64,000 bases of DNA from Flavobacterium flabelliforme (GCF_017948675.1 NZ_JAGFBU010000003.1:149627-213626), one strand, 5' to 3'. Shown: positions 53,043 to 62,421, counted from the stretch's first letter. Notes: a model not told the origin generated them from the letters alone. Numbers and translations are program-made.

Positions 53043-53948
53043 TTAGGATTGAAGACCTTCTTCAGGTCTTGAAAGATCACTTGGTTTGTAGCCAAATCTT
53101 TTTTTGAAGGCTTTATAGAAATTGAGATAGCCCTTAAAACCATTCAGATAGGCAATTTCTTTTAAAGAAACAGATGTTTGCTGGATCATTAGATTTGCTC
53201 TTTTTAAGCGTTCCTCTTGATAAAAGCTATAGACACTGGTTTTAAAAAAGGTTCTAAAACCATTTTTTAATATGTGTTCTTCAATAGCAAACATTCGTGC
53301 TAGGTGATGTAAAGTGGGTAATGGTTCATCCAGATGAATTAAAATATAATCATGCAAATTTTGTACCGTCGTCACTTCAGTGTGTTTGCGAATTTTTGAA
53401 CCAGATACACTTTCGTTAATGTTACGCATCTCTTCCAGCATGGTTGATACTGAACTTACAATTATTTCATCGCTGTATAGTAATCGTGATACTGTGCAAA
53501 ATGACGGCAGTAAGTGATTATCACCAGTAATTAAAATTAATTGCAAAGAAGTGTTGTAATTAGAGTTTTTATTTAATTCATCAAGAATACCCTTCCAAAT
53601 ATCTTTCGATTGCTGAGCGATTAATTTACCAAAGTCGGTATTGACAATTGTATCCGGATTGTACTTAAGAGTAAGCGGCACTTCATTATTAAAACTCAAT
53701 AAAACAAAATCATTATCCAATACAAAGGTTAACTGAATTAGATTGTGGTATTGGTAGCAAGCGGTTATGTATCCTGATTCCGCATTTATTTTTTGGAGTT
53801 CTTCAGCAATTTTATTTAATGCTTCAGCAGTATTTTTTAATTCATCATTACTATTATCATGGATGCGGAAGGTCATATTTCCAGTTGCCATTTCGAACAG
53901 CATTTGGTAAATACGTTTAATCCGGTCCTGATTAAATTGTTCTGACAT
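53043..53948 (-). CDS. AraC-family regulator with HAMP/PAS-like N-terminus
   Basis: A 301-residue regulator. The N-terminal part (TGNMTFRIHDNSNDELKNTAEALNKIAEELQK) resembles a HAMP-type helical segment, followed by a sensing region of mixed strands. The C-terminal AraC domain (about 200-295) has LHHLARMFAIEEHILKNGFRTFF and SVSLKEIAYLNGFKGYLNFYKAFKKRFGYKPSDL, both helix-turn-helix halves. No membrane segment is seen. It lies at the far end of the SusCD/S9/MauE locus, on the minus strand, and is the probable regulator. Its own promoter carries the recurring motif, which suggests it is part of the same circuit. Confidence 0.87.
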   Translation of the reverse strand: MSEQFNQDRIKRIYQMLFEMATGNMTFRIHDNSNDELKNTAEALNKIAEELQKINAESGYITACYQYHNLIQLTFVLDNDFVLLSFNNEVPLTLKYNPDTIVNTDFGKLIAQQSKDIWKGILDELNKNSNYNTSLQLILITGDNHLLPSFCTVSRLLYSDEIIVSSVSTMLEEMRNINESVSGSKIRKHTEVTTVQNLHDYILIHLDEPLPTLHHLARMFAIEEHILKNGFRTFFKTSVYSFYQEERLKRANLMIQQTSVSLKEIAYLNGFKGYLNFYKAFKKRFGYKPSDLSRPEEGLQS

Positions 53949-53998
53949 ATTGTATAATTTGAAGTGATTTGCCGGTTGAAGAAAAGGGAAAACCTGTG

Positions 53999-54059
53999 CA
54001 AACCTATCAAAATAAATTATTTGAAGCTAAAACTGTAGTGTGTAATTCGGGAATTGAAT
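53999..54059 (-). promoter_or_regulatory. Promoter of the AraC gene with recurring motif
   Basis: Minus-strand TAGGTTTG (plus 53999-54006) fits the -7 box, with a weak TTTT -33 element 21 bases upstream (54028-54032). AATTCGGGAATTGAAT (54044-54059), the recurring motif, lies about 12 bases beyond, the same geometry as at rteC and the lipoprotein gene. Confidence 0.5.
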
Positions 54060-55054
54060 AGGGAAAATTAAGTTCGATTATAGTCTTAGATTTGTTTTAG
54101 GCATATAATTTTAGGATTGTTTGAATTTGAATGCGAGGCATTGAAGTTTAAGATACTTCTAAATTTTATCTTGTTACTATTAAGAGACATACTTTTCAGT
54201 TGGGATGTATTTGTTGATGATTCGGGAGGGGAGTTGTCAGTTTGAGAGATGAAAGTTCACATATTGCTACATTTTTATTAAAAAATACATGTTGTAATAT
54301 AGAATTGAATAATGAGGTAATATTATAACGCAATTTAGTATCAAAGTAGACCTTTGTAAAAATAACTCTTCGTCTTAGCCATTAAATCATCTTTAAGTTT
54401 ATCCTTCAAATCAATCATGTCCTAACTGACTTTCTTTTATACGAATTTTGAATAATGCTGAGTAGTTCATAAGTTTTTATGTCCAAGAATTTTGCCAACA
54501 CTTAAATGGAAACCCAATTTTTAAGTGTAACCGTATATGCAAAAGTGTGTATAGCAATATGGTAAGTAAGTTCTTTTTCAGTTTCGCAATCAACAGCAAT
54601 TTGTTTTAAAAAATTATAATTTTCCAATTACTCAAAATATGGGGTAGTTTTCTGATTATATCACTTTTCATAGGTTTAAGCCGCTAAAGTATTAGTATAT
54701 CAGTGACTTTCTAAATTTTGATTATTTTTTAAAACTTTTATGAAGAGTATTAGTAGATTTTCTGAACTTGAATTTTCGCAACAAATATGTTTGAGTTCTT
54801 TTTTCAATTTTAAAGTTTATAAAAATAAAACTTTCACAACTTGTGAAGTACTTGTGAAATTCTTCTATTTATTTTTATAAAATTTACTCTTTTTAAAAAA
54901 TAATTCTTTTCCACATTATCAGCTTAAAAAAACTCAAATTTTAATTTGTTAGAGTAAGGGCAATCTTAGTTTGAGTAAGCACATTTCTTAAATATAAATT
55001 TCAAAATAAAAAATATTGAAATTTAAAGGATATAACCTCTTAAAATATATCACT
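54060..55054. other. Roughly 1-kb non-coding region before the excision operon
   Basis: No gene is supported. TTTCACAA (54832-54839) and the direct repeat TGTGAAGTACTTGTGAAA (54842-54859), in which TTGTGAA recurs every 11 bases, lie about 200 bases before the Xis-like gene. A close copy follows topB at 59273-59290. These may be binding sites for the excision or transfer proteins. A sequence resembling a -7 box was not convincing. Confidence 0.4.
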
Positions 55055-55348
55055 ATGAATATAGATAGAATGGAATTTATAGCGTGGATGGAGCGTATCA
55101 TGGATCGTTTTGATATTTTGAACGAGCATATTAATGAAAATCAAAAGAAACGAAATAACATTGATGGTGAGGAATTACTGGACAATCAGGATCTCCTACA
55201 AATGTTAAAGATTAGTAACCGTTCCCTTCAGCGATATCGCTCAACGGGTAAGCTACCATATTATACAATAAGTGGAAAAATTTACTATAAACTATCCGAT
55301 GTTCATCAGTTTGTTCGAGACAGTTTTAATGCTCCTAGACATAATTAA
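55055..55348 (+). CDS. Excisionase-like helix-turn-helix protein
   Basis: From the ATG at 55055 the protein has 97 residues (MNIDRMEFIAWMERIMDRFD); a TTG 13 codons upstream is less likely. The C-terminal half is a MerR-like HTH_17 domain of the Xis type: LLDNQDLLQMLKISNRSLQRYRSTGKLPYYTISGKIYY then KLSDVHQFV. This is the pattern of Xis2c/Xis2d-like proteins of CTnDOT elements. It is the first gene of the row Xis-DUF3945-topB. In CTnDOT such genes are activated by RteC. Confidence 0.85.
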   Translation: MNIDRMEFIAWMERIMDRFDILNEHINENQKKRNNIDGEELLDNQDLLQMLKISNRSLQRYRSTGKLPYYTISGKIYYKLSDVHQFVRDSFNAPRHN

Positions 55349-55447
55349 AAGACAACCAAAGACAAAATCTACCATCTAAAGTCAGTCTTTGAGCAATGTG
55401 GTTTTAACTATTTATTTTCGATTAAGTAAATTTTAAAAAGCATTGAC

Positions 55448-56875
55448 ATGAGAGAAGAAATTGTAAGTAATCCAAAATTAGGGGATCAATTTTCGGATGT
55501 TTTGTTGGTGTCTGATACCAATAAAAAGGAAGTAAGGGCAGTTAAGGGAATTGGAAAAGATAACGAACTACAGTCAGTAGTTCCGGATAAAAAAAATGAT
55601 AGCCAGTTCATGCGTGTGGATAGACAAGGTGATTTGTTTTCTAATTTTTTTTCCAACTTTTATCGACAGTTAAAGGATCCAACAAATTTAATCTTTTTTA
55701 GAGTTCCAGAAAACCAAGCAATACACATAGCGAAAAGAATGCAGAAAGAAGTTGATAAACCTACGAAAATGGGAGGGAAGCAATTTGAACAACACGAGAT
55801 AAAATTAGATTATAAACCTGAAAATAAAAATAATATGGAAACTAAACAATCAACACCCGAAGTTGGCGAGTATCGCTACAAATTGGAACAAATCGATTGG
55901 AAAGCTATGTCTAATCTAGGATTAGGTCAAGAGCGTCTCGAAAAAATGAACTTATTAGAACCGCTGTTAAAAGGCTATAAAACCAATGAACTAGTTCCTG
56001 TAAGTCTTGATTTGGGATCGTCCATCACGCGAATGGACGCTAGACTATCACTACAAGAAAAAGAAAACGGACAAGTTGTTCTTGCTATTCATGGCATCCG
56101 AAAAGAACCTCAGTTAAACTACAAATTCTTCGGACATGAATTTACAAAAGAAGATAAGGAAAACTTGCTCAAAACAGGAAACATGGGGAGAGTCGTTGAT
56201 TTGATTAATCCCAAATCGGGTGAAACAATCCCTTCTATAATTAGCCTTGATCGTTTGACCAAAGAAGTTATTGCACTGCGCACAGAACATATCAAAATCC
56301 CAGAAGAAATAAAGGGAATAAAACTAAACGAGCAACAAAAGCAGACGTTGACAGATGGTAAATCTTTGTATATCGAAGATATGATTTCCAAAAAAGGAGA
56401 GCCTTTCAATGCATCGGTTCAATTTAATGCGGATAAACGTTATGTTGAATTTCTTTTTGATAGAGCAAATCCCAATAAACAATCACAAAGTAAACAACAA
56501 GATGTACCAAAAGAATTTCGAGGCAAAGAACTTGACGAACAACAACATCAAAATCTTAAAGACGGACAAACCGTTTATGTAAGTGGTTTGCTTGACAAGA
56601 AAGGTAAGGAATATCAAGGGTATATTACATTCGATAAAGAAACAGCCAAAACTGTTTTTTCTTTTGATAATCCTAATAAATTAAAAGAAAAAGCAACACC
56701 AAAAGAGGAAAGTAAAATACAAGTTGCTGTTAATTCAGAAGGTAAAACCAACGAGGCAACTAAGAATATTAAAGAGCCATTAAAAAGCGGACAGAATAAT
56801 CCTGACAGTACCAAACAACAAGAACAACAGGAGAAGCCAAAAGCGGCAGCTAAATCAAAAGGTCGAAAAATGTAA
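55448..56875 (+). CDS. DUF3945-family conjugative-element protein
   Basis: A 475-residue hydrophilic protein. It contains repeated DUF3945-type modules: YKFFGHEFTKEDKENLLKTGN, KGIKLNEQQKQTLTDGKSLYIEDM and RGKELDEQQHQNLKDGQTVYVSGL, each followed by a strand-rich half. The N-terminus resembles DUF4099 regions. The C-terminal 60 residues are Lys/Gln/Glu-rich and disordered. The family is always found before topoisomerase III in Bacteroidota conjugative elements; its biochemical role is unknown. It is 21 bases before topB. Confidence 0.85.
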   Translation: MREEIVSNPKLGDQFSDVLLVSDTNKKEVRAVKGIGKDNELQSVVPDKKNDSQFMRVDRQGDLFSNFFSNFYRQLKDPTNLIFFRVPENQAIHIAKRMQKEVDKPTKMGGKQFEQHEIKLDYKPENKNNMETKQSTPEVGEYRYKLEQIDWKAMSNLGLGQERLEKMNLLEPLLKGYKTNELVPVSLDLGSSITRMDARLSLQEKENGQVVLAIHGIRKEPQLNYKFFGHEFTKEDKENLLKTGNMGRVVDLINPKSGETIPSIISLDRLTKEVIALRTEHIKIPEEIKGIKLNEQQKQTLTDGKSLYIEDMISKKGEPFNASVQFNADKRYVEFLFDRANPNKQSQSKQQDVPKEFRGKELDEQQHQNLKDGQTVYVSGLLDKKGKEYQGYITFDKETAKTVFSFDNPNKLKEKATPKEESKIQVAVNSEGKTNEATKNIKEPLKSGQNNPDSTKQQEQQEKPKAAAKSKGRKM

Positions 56876-56896
56876 TTATTCTAAAGTGTCAAATCA

Positions 56897-58978
56897 ATGA
56901 AAGTAGTTATTGCAGAAAAACCAAGTGTTGCTCGAGAGATAGCCATCTTGTTAGGAGCTACTGAGAAGAAAGAGGGTTACCTGACAGGGAATGGATATCA
57001 GGTAACCTGGGCGTTCGGACATTTAGCGTCTTTGGCAATGCCAGAAGATTATGGTGTAAATGGATTTCAAAGAGAGGCTTTACCTGTATTACCTAATCCA
57101 TTTTTGTTAACAGTGCGCAAGGTCAAGATAGATAAAAGTTATGTTCGTGATCTAGGGGCATTAAAACAACTGAATGTTATTGATCAACTATTTAAAAATT
57201 GTGAAAGCATAGTTGTGGCTACTGATGCAGGACGAGAGGGGGAGCTTATTTTTCGTTACATCTACGAATATCTTAATTGCAGTAAGCCTTTTGAGCGTTT
57301 GTGGATTAGTTCGCTAACTGAAAAAGCAATTCTAAATGGTTTTAATAACTTGAAACCAGGAAAAGATTTTGATGATCTGCATCAAGCAGCATTAGGTAGA
57401 AGCCGTGCAGACTGGTTAGTAGGAATTAATGCATCACAAGCATTAACCATAGCAAGTAGAGGAGGTATTTATTCTTTGGGAAGGGTTCAGACACCTACAC
57501 TAGCACTCATTTGTAAACGATTTTTAGAAAACAAGTCATTTGTTATCAAGGAATATTGGCAAATTGAATTGGAACATCGTAAAGAGTTTATAGATTTCAA
57601 AAGTTTTTCTATAATTAAATGGGATGAAAGTAAGCAAGCTGATGATGCGTTGAAATCGTTACAGAGACATGGAACAGCTTTGGTTACTGGCATAGAAACA
57701 AAAACAGTTAATGACCAGTCACCATTGCTATTCGATCTTACAGCATTACAGAAAGAGGCTAATATAAAATTAAACCTAACTGCTGAGGAAACGCTTAATA
57801 TCGCTCAAAGCCTTTATGAGAAAAAATTCATTAGTTACCCTCGTACCGGGAGCAAGTATATTCCTGAAGATATGTGGGGAGAAATTTGTAAACTTATCTG
57901 GATTTTGGAAGAGACAGAGAAATTTAAAGGAGTAGTTGCTAAAATGAAGATAGGACGTTTAAATAAACGAATTGTCAATGATTTAAAAGTAACTGATCAC
58001 CATGGTTTATTGATTACAGATAAGATCCCATCAGGTTTGTCTGCAAAGGAAAATGCTATTTATGAAATGATCGCTTATCGTTTACTTGAAGCAGTTTCTC
58101 CTGTTTGTATCAAAGAGCTAACTAATGTTGTCTTCCAAATTATACACTATGATTTTGAACTAAAAGGGATTAAAATTATTGATGCAGGTTGGCGAGCTAT
58201 AAAAGGCAGTTTTTCAGATCAAGAAAAGGATCCTCTTCAAGATTTACCAGAACTAAAAATTGGTGATGAAGTCAAGATTAAGGCAGCCAGAATATTGGAG
58301 AAGAAAACCAAACCACCTGCTCTTTATACGGAAGCTAGTTTACTTTCTGCAATGGAAAATGCAGGAAATCAGATCGGAAATAAAGAAGAACGTAAAGTAT
58401 TGCAATGTATTGGAATTGGTACACCAGCAACTAGAGCAGCTATTATTGAAACACTTTTTAAAAGAGATTATGTGAAACGCGATAAAAAGGCACTTGTACC
58501 TTCAGACAAAGGATTAAAAGTTTACGAATTAGTAAAAGACATGAAGATTGCTAATGTAGCGATGACCTCCGAGTGGGAATTGAACCTGCAAAAAATAGAA
58601 AACAAAGAAGAGGATATAGCAACATTTCAAAAAGGAATAGAAGCTTTTACAACTACTATTACAGAAGAACTACTTACTCTATCTATTGAAGTCGAAAAGC
58701 AACCAGAACTAATTTGTCCAAGATGTAAAGTTCAGAAATTAGCGATTCGGGATAAGTTGGTAAAATGCAAGGATGAAAATTGTAATTGGGTTCAGTTTCG
58801 AAATATATGTGGCGTACAGCTAAGCCTTCTGGATTTAGAGGGATTAATAAGCAAAGGAAAGACTAGTCTCCTAAAAGGAATGATTAGTAAATCAGGAAAG
58901 AAATTCGATGCATTTATAGTTATGAATGAAGTAGGAGAAACCTCTTTTGTTTTTCCAGAAAAGAAGAAAAGGAGATAA
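56897..58978 (+). CDS. topB: Type IA DNA topoisomerase III
   Basis: A 693-residue type IA topoisomerase. The TOPRIM domain has MKVVIAEKPSVAREIA and VVATDAGREGELIF. The active-site Tyr lies in FISYPRTGSKYI, and ALGRSRADWLVGINAS and LGRVQTPTLALI are also present. The C-terminus has a Zn-ribbon-like ICPRCKVQKLAIRDKLVKCKDENCNW and a DUF3945-like tail (LISKGKTSLLKGMISKSGKKFDAFIVM). It corresponds to Exc of CTnDOT, which is needed for excision in vivo. Nothing essential is missing. Confidence 0.95.
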   Translation: MKVVIAEKPSVAREIAILLGATEKKEGYLTGNGYQVTWAFGHLASLAMPEDYGVNGFQREALPVLPNPFLLTVRKVKIDKSYVRDLGALKQLNVIDQLFKNCESIVVATDAGREGELIFRYIYEYLNCSKPFERLWISSLTEKAILNGFNNLKPGKDFDDLHQAALGRSRADWLVGINASQALTIASRGGIYSLGRVQTPTLALICKRFLENKSFVIKEYWQIELEHRKEFIDFKSFSIIKWDESKQADDALKSLQRHGTALVTGIETKTVNDQSPLLFDLTALQKEANIKLNLTAEETLNIAQSLYEKKFISYPRTGSKYIPEDMWGEICKLIWILEETEKFKGVVAKMKIGRLNKRIVNDLKVTDHHGLLITDKIPSGLSAKENAIYEMIAYRLLEAVSPVCIKELTNVVFQIIHYDFELKGIKIIDAGWRAIKGSFSDQEKDPLQDLPELKIGDEVKIKAARILEKKTKPPALYTEASLLSAMENAGNQIGNKEERKVLQCIGIGTPATRAAIIETLFKRDYVKRDKKALVPSDKGLKVYELVKDMKIANVAMTSEWELNLQKIENKEEDIATFQKGIEAFTTTITEELLTLSIEVEKQPELICPRCKVQKLAIRDKLVKCKDENCNWVQFRNICGVQLSLLDLEGLISKGKTSLLKGMISKSGKKFDAFIVMNEVGETSFVFPEKKKRR

Positions 58979-59474
58979 AGTCATTGATTAATTTCTGTTT
59001 ATTTTTAGCAAAATCTAACTATGAGTGAATGGTATAATTGACTAAAATATAAGAGATAAAGTACGTGAGTACCAACTCACATTTTAAAAAGGAAGGCTAT
59101 AAACTGGATAGGGCTGGAATGCAGTGGAGCGTAGGATCGGAGCATAACGAAATGAAGCTTTATCCTGGTTATTAAAGCCTGACCGAACACAAGGAATGAA
59201 CGTGTGGAGATGAGGAACGGAACAGCATAGAAAAATAGCTTCTTATTTTTAAGAGGCTGTTTTTGTATTGGCTGTGAAGTGCCTGTGAAAGGTAGGGATG
59301 CCAAAAAACAAATTTCGTTTATACCTTCTTGATGAAGGCATACCGACTGGAACAGCCGAACGGAGCAGAGTGATTGACTGGAGTGAGACTTATTGATTAT
59401 CTAAATTGTCTCTTGGAACGTTTCTGCTGTTGAGTTAAATTGGTAATCGTGTTTGCCATAGTTTCTAAATTCTA
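58979..59474. other. Purine-rich non-coding region after topB
   Basis: About 500 bases without a gene. The stretch 59090-59230 is richer in G than its surroundings (GGCTGGAATGCAGTGGAGCG-like segments), and I recall similar non-coding sequence after topB in other Bacteroidota elements. AGCTTCTT/AAGAGGCT (59238-59258) plus T-run looks like a terminator. TGTGAAGTGCCTGTGAAA (59273-59290) repeats the element found at 54842-54859 with two changes. A role in transfer (origin or small RNA) is possible. Confidence 0.4.
59065..59085 (+). terminator. Probable terminator of the topB transcript
   Basis: GTGAGT (59065-59070) pairs with ACTCAC (59075-59080), followed by ATTTT. The stem is short, so it is a moderate call. 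A second, longer hairpin lies at 59238-59264. Confidence 0.45.
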
Positions 59475-59777
59475 TTATTTATTGCCTTGGAGATAAAGTG
59501 TTAGAACTGCAATGTATGTTGTCAAGGATATATTGAGCCAAAATTGCCAATTTATAACATCTATGATGCTGACAATTAGTAGGATGGTAGCGATAATACA
59601 TAGTACGATGCTGCTTTTTTGTCGTTTTTTAGTTTTATTGACTGGAGTGAATTGTTTATTTTTAAAACCAGTGTTGTAAATGTTCACTCCACTATTAATC
59701 ACCTGATTTGTATCATTGTCAATTATAGCCCAACCAATTGAATCTGTTCCTAAATCAAGTCCTAAATACTTTCCCAT
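59475..59777 (-). CDS. Small membrane protein with a Cas9-like RuvC-I start
   Basis: A 100-residue protein. Its first 20 residues (MGKYLGLDLGTDSIGWAIID) match the RuvC-I segment of Cas9, including the catalytic Asp (Asp8). INSGVNIYNTG then corresponds to the Cas9 GVRIFxxG segment, and NKTKKRQKSS resembles the start of the Arg-rich bridge. In place of the rest of Cas9 there are two membrane helices (SIVLCIIATILLIVSIIDVI and FWLNISLTTYIAVLTLYL). It cannot be a nuclease alone because RuvC-II, RuvC-III and HNH are absent. No CRISPR array is nearby. It could be a decayed Cas9 fused to other sequence or a distinct membrane-anchored family. The gene looks intact. Confidence 0.6.
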   Translation of the reverse strand: MGKYLGLDLGTDSIGWAIIDNDTNQVINSGVNIYNTGFKNKQFTPVNKTKKRQKSSIVLCIIATILLIVSIIDVINWQFWLNISLTTYIAVLTLYLQGNK

Positions 59778-59791
59778 TTATTTTATTATTT

Positions 59792-60556
59792 TTAAATATT
59801 AAAAGCCCTAATCAATTGCTCAAATAATTCCTTTACATTCACATTTCCTGGACCCATTTCTTTAAAAATTTGTTTGTCTGGCAAATCAGTTTTTACTGCT
59901 TCAGCAAAATTTGTTATATCAGTTTTTATGGTTGCCGGGATTTCGAAATTATCATCTGCTGTTAGCAGTAGTAATAATCTGAAAACATCCATTTTATGTT
60001 TTCTTAATTGTCTTTCATCAATTTTTTCTCCGTCTTCTTTGCGCGTTTTATAGTCTAGGAATGCCTTGGCTTTTAATCCTATTAAAGCCTCTGTATTGGC
60101 TAGATGTATTCCGTTATCTAATTGGCTGTGTAGTATGGTGAAGTTATAATAATCATCATTCATCAATATGGCTGATAAACTTGAAATTTCAGTGTCAACA
60201 GGAATAGGTGTTAAATAGGTTTCTTCATTTAAATCTAATAAATCAGGTATTCTGGAGAATAATTCAATTTGAAATGGAAATTCTTCTACTTGTGGTTTCT
60301 GGAAGCGATAGTATTTGCTGTCTTATTCACTTTTCTCCTTGACATCATAATTTCCTTGTTTGATAAACTCCCAAAAATGAATTACAAATTCGGGGCTTAA
60401 TGCTTCAATGACTAAAATAATATCAATATCTTTTGTTGCTCTTGGTGTAAGTCCAACGCTATCAATGATAATATCGCAAGCGGTTCCACCAATGATGATA
60501 TAGTTATCTGTGAATTTTTTGAAATGCTGTCTGAAAATTTCTAAACCTCTTACCAT
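59792..60556 (-). pseudogene. AbiEii-type nucleotidyltransferase toxin with in-frame stop
   Basis: The frame from ATG 60556 gives the nucleotidyltransferase N-terminus with IIGGTACDIIIDSVGL and RATKDIDIIL, the GG/T and D-x-D metal motifs. At codon 78 (60323-60325) there is a TAA, after which the same frame continues with KYYRFQKPQVEEFPFQIELF to the stop at 59792. Without the TAA the protein would be about 254 residues. A single-base substitution has therefore interrupted it, or the stop is an error. The start overlaps the end of the upstream regulator gene, as in AbiE-type toxin-antitoxin operons. Confidence 0.75.
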
Positions 60557-61539
60557 ACATATTTTTCTATTATTTGGTCTAATGCCATATCTGTTCGTTC
60601 ATCAATAAATCCGTCTTTTAAACTTAAATATAATGACAATGGATCTACATTATTTTTCTTTGTTATTCCTTTTGTGAGTAGTTGTGGATTGTATTTCCAA
60701 ACTTCTAATGCATAGTTGCCATTTTCACTATTTAGGTTTACTAAAAGATTGTTTTTTCTCAATTCGTAAAATTGTTTTTTCTCAATAGCAAAATATTCTA
60801 TTGAACTTGGATTCATATCTGTGTATTCTTCTAATGCGGTTGTATTAGATTTTAATAAACCTTTAGGTTTTTCATCAATGTAGACTGTTTTAAATATTGG
60901 ATTAATTAAAAATCGTTCACTGTCTTTCCAAAGTTTTACAATATGTTTTTCGAATATGATATTCTTTTCTTTAGTACCTTCTACTTTCACTATGGCTAAT
61001 CTTTTCAAGTTTTCTATTGCTTTGGTAATTCCCATTTGTGTATATTCAAATTTTTCTGCAAGTTCTTTGAATGTATATTGGCTTAAGTTATCCTCTTTGT
61101 GTAAAATTTGATATAATAAGATGAGTTGAGCTGAGGGCAGTAGCAAGACTGATTTTTTAAATGCTTTGTCTTTCTCAAAATCTTGAAGATCTATTAGCAA
61201 CTCAGGCATAAACATTTGTTTCCCAGGTATAATGAAACTTATTCTGTTTTCTATTAGCCGTTTACGATTTATTGTAGTTATATTATCGGTAACTATAATT
61301 ATCCTTTTTTCAAGTTTTTTTTGAATCTCAACTACTTGCTTTCTTAACTGGTTAGCATTGAAAGTATCTTCCTTATTCAACTCCAATAAAATTAATTGGT
61401 GATTTCTAAAGGTGGTGCTATAGAATTTAAAATTACTTTTTAATACATAAGGTAATTTATTCAATTGTTCACTTTTCAACTCTTGTATTTCGAGCTGCAC
61501 ATCGAGTATTTGTTGAAAATATTTTTTTAATTCTTCCAT
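60550..61539 (-). CDS. AbiEi-like winged-helix antitoxin regulator
   Basis: A 329-residue protein. The middle (about residues 155-215) has a winged helix with YTFKELAEKFEYTQMGITKAIENLKRLAIV, and the N-terminus a long helical and strand region (LILLELNKEDTFNANQLRKQVVEIQK). A C-terminal domain ends LDQIIEKYVW. The gene overlaps the following AbiEii-like toxin gene by 7 bases. In type IV toxin-antitoxin systems the antitoxin (AbiEi) represses the operon. As the partner toxin is interrupted, this gene may be a solitary survivor. Family assignment rests mainly on the operon and the winged helix. Confidence 0.7.
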   Translation of the reverse strand: MEELKKYFQQILDVQLEIQELKSEQLNKLPYVLKSNFKFYSTTFRNHQLILLELNKEDTFNANQLRKQVVEIQKKLEKRIIIVTDNITTINRKRLIENRISFIIPGKQMFMPELLIDLQDFEKDKAFKKSVLLLPSAQLILLYQILHKEDNLSQYTFKELAEKFEYTQMGITKAIENLKRLAIVKVEGTKEKNIIFEKHIVKLWKDSERFLINPIFKTVYIDEKPKGLLKSNTTALEEYTDMNPSSIEYFAIEKKQFYELRKNNLLVNLNSENGNYALEVWKYNPQLLTKGITKKNNVDPLSLYLSLKDGFIDERTDMALDQIIEKYVW

Positions 61540-61662
61540 AATAAACTAATAAAATTCATAATAAACTAGATAGGTTTATTATGCAAATATAGGTTTATTA
61601 TGATAATTATCAATTAATTAATGGATAAAGTCAATTGATTATTTTATAATTTGTCAACTTAT

Positions 61663-62421
61663 TTAAATTGAAATAATAGCTTTGTTGTTAAATCCTCTAT
61701 TTTCATTGTATTTGATATATCCCAATTGATTGGTCAGCAGTTTTGTATTTTCAATTTGAAAATCACAAACATTACAATGATGATGCCCATAAATCCAATA
61801 ATCAATAGTATTATTTTCAATAACGAAATCTAAGTTTGAGGCGAAGGCTTCATTAATTTTGCTGTCGGCATATTTTTCAGGGTAATGGCTAAATGTTGGC
61901 GCATGATGTGTTACTACAATTGTTTTTTTATCATTGCTTTCCTGTACTGCTTTTTTAATAAATGCTAAACTTTCTTGATGCAGCATATTATAATCATCAG
62001 GATTGAATAAACGATCCACGTATTTAATTACTTTAAAGTCAGAGAGACTTTCTTGTATAAGCCATTGTCTTGACGGAGAAATGTTCGACCATAAAGTTGA
62101 AAAAATCAGATTGACACCTGAAATTTCTTTAACGCAATTGTTTACCAAAAAAATATTGTCTCGGATTTGCTCCTCCAAAACACAACTTTTTTCTGCAATG
62201 TTGTAATAGTAATATTCGTGATTTCCAGGAATCCAAAAAGTCGTTCTAAAATGCTCTGAAATGTAATCGAAAAAATCCTGATGTTCATCCATTATCGCAA
62301 ACGGCACTATATCACCAGCTAAAATTAGAATATCTGCTCCTGGTTTAATGGGGTTTTGAAGTAGATAGTTTTTATTTTCTGGGAACTCAAGATGTAGGTC
62401 GGAACAATATTGGATTTTCAT
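61663..62421 (-). CDS. Calcineurin-like metallophosphoesterase
   Basis: A 252-residue metallophosphoesterase with the complete metal-site series: YCSDLHLEF (Asp/His), ILAGDIVPF (Asp), WIPGNHEYYYY (Asn-His), VVTHHAPTFSHY (His) and IYGHHHCNV (His-x-His). Length is normal for the small cytoplasmic class. Substrates may be phosphodiesters such as cyclic nucleotides or nucleic acid ends. It is a single gene in the element with its own 120-base upstream gap. Confidence 0.93.
   Translation of the reverse strand: MKIQYCSDLHLEFPENKNYLLQNPIKPGADILILAGDIVPFAIMDEHQDFFDYISEHFRTTFWIPGNHEYYYYNIAEKSCVLEEQIRDNIFLVNNCVKEISGVNLIFSTLWSNISPSRQWLIQESLSDFKVIKYVDRLFNPDDYNMLHQESLAFIKKAVQESNDKKTIVVTHHAPTFSHYPEKYADSKINEAFASNLDFVIENNTIDYWIYGHHHCNVCDFQIENTKLLTNQLGYIKYNENRGFNNKAIISI

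Noticed and set aside
52955..53143. 62-codon frame overlapping the AraC gene
   Set aside because: It overlaps the AraC 3' end on the same strand in another frame and has no ribosome site or family match.
59475..59777. A functional CRISPR-Cas9 locus
   Set aside because: No RuvC-II/III, HNH, Cas1/Cas2 or regularly spaced repeats are present anywhere in the window.
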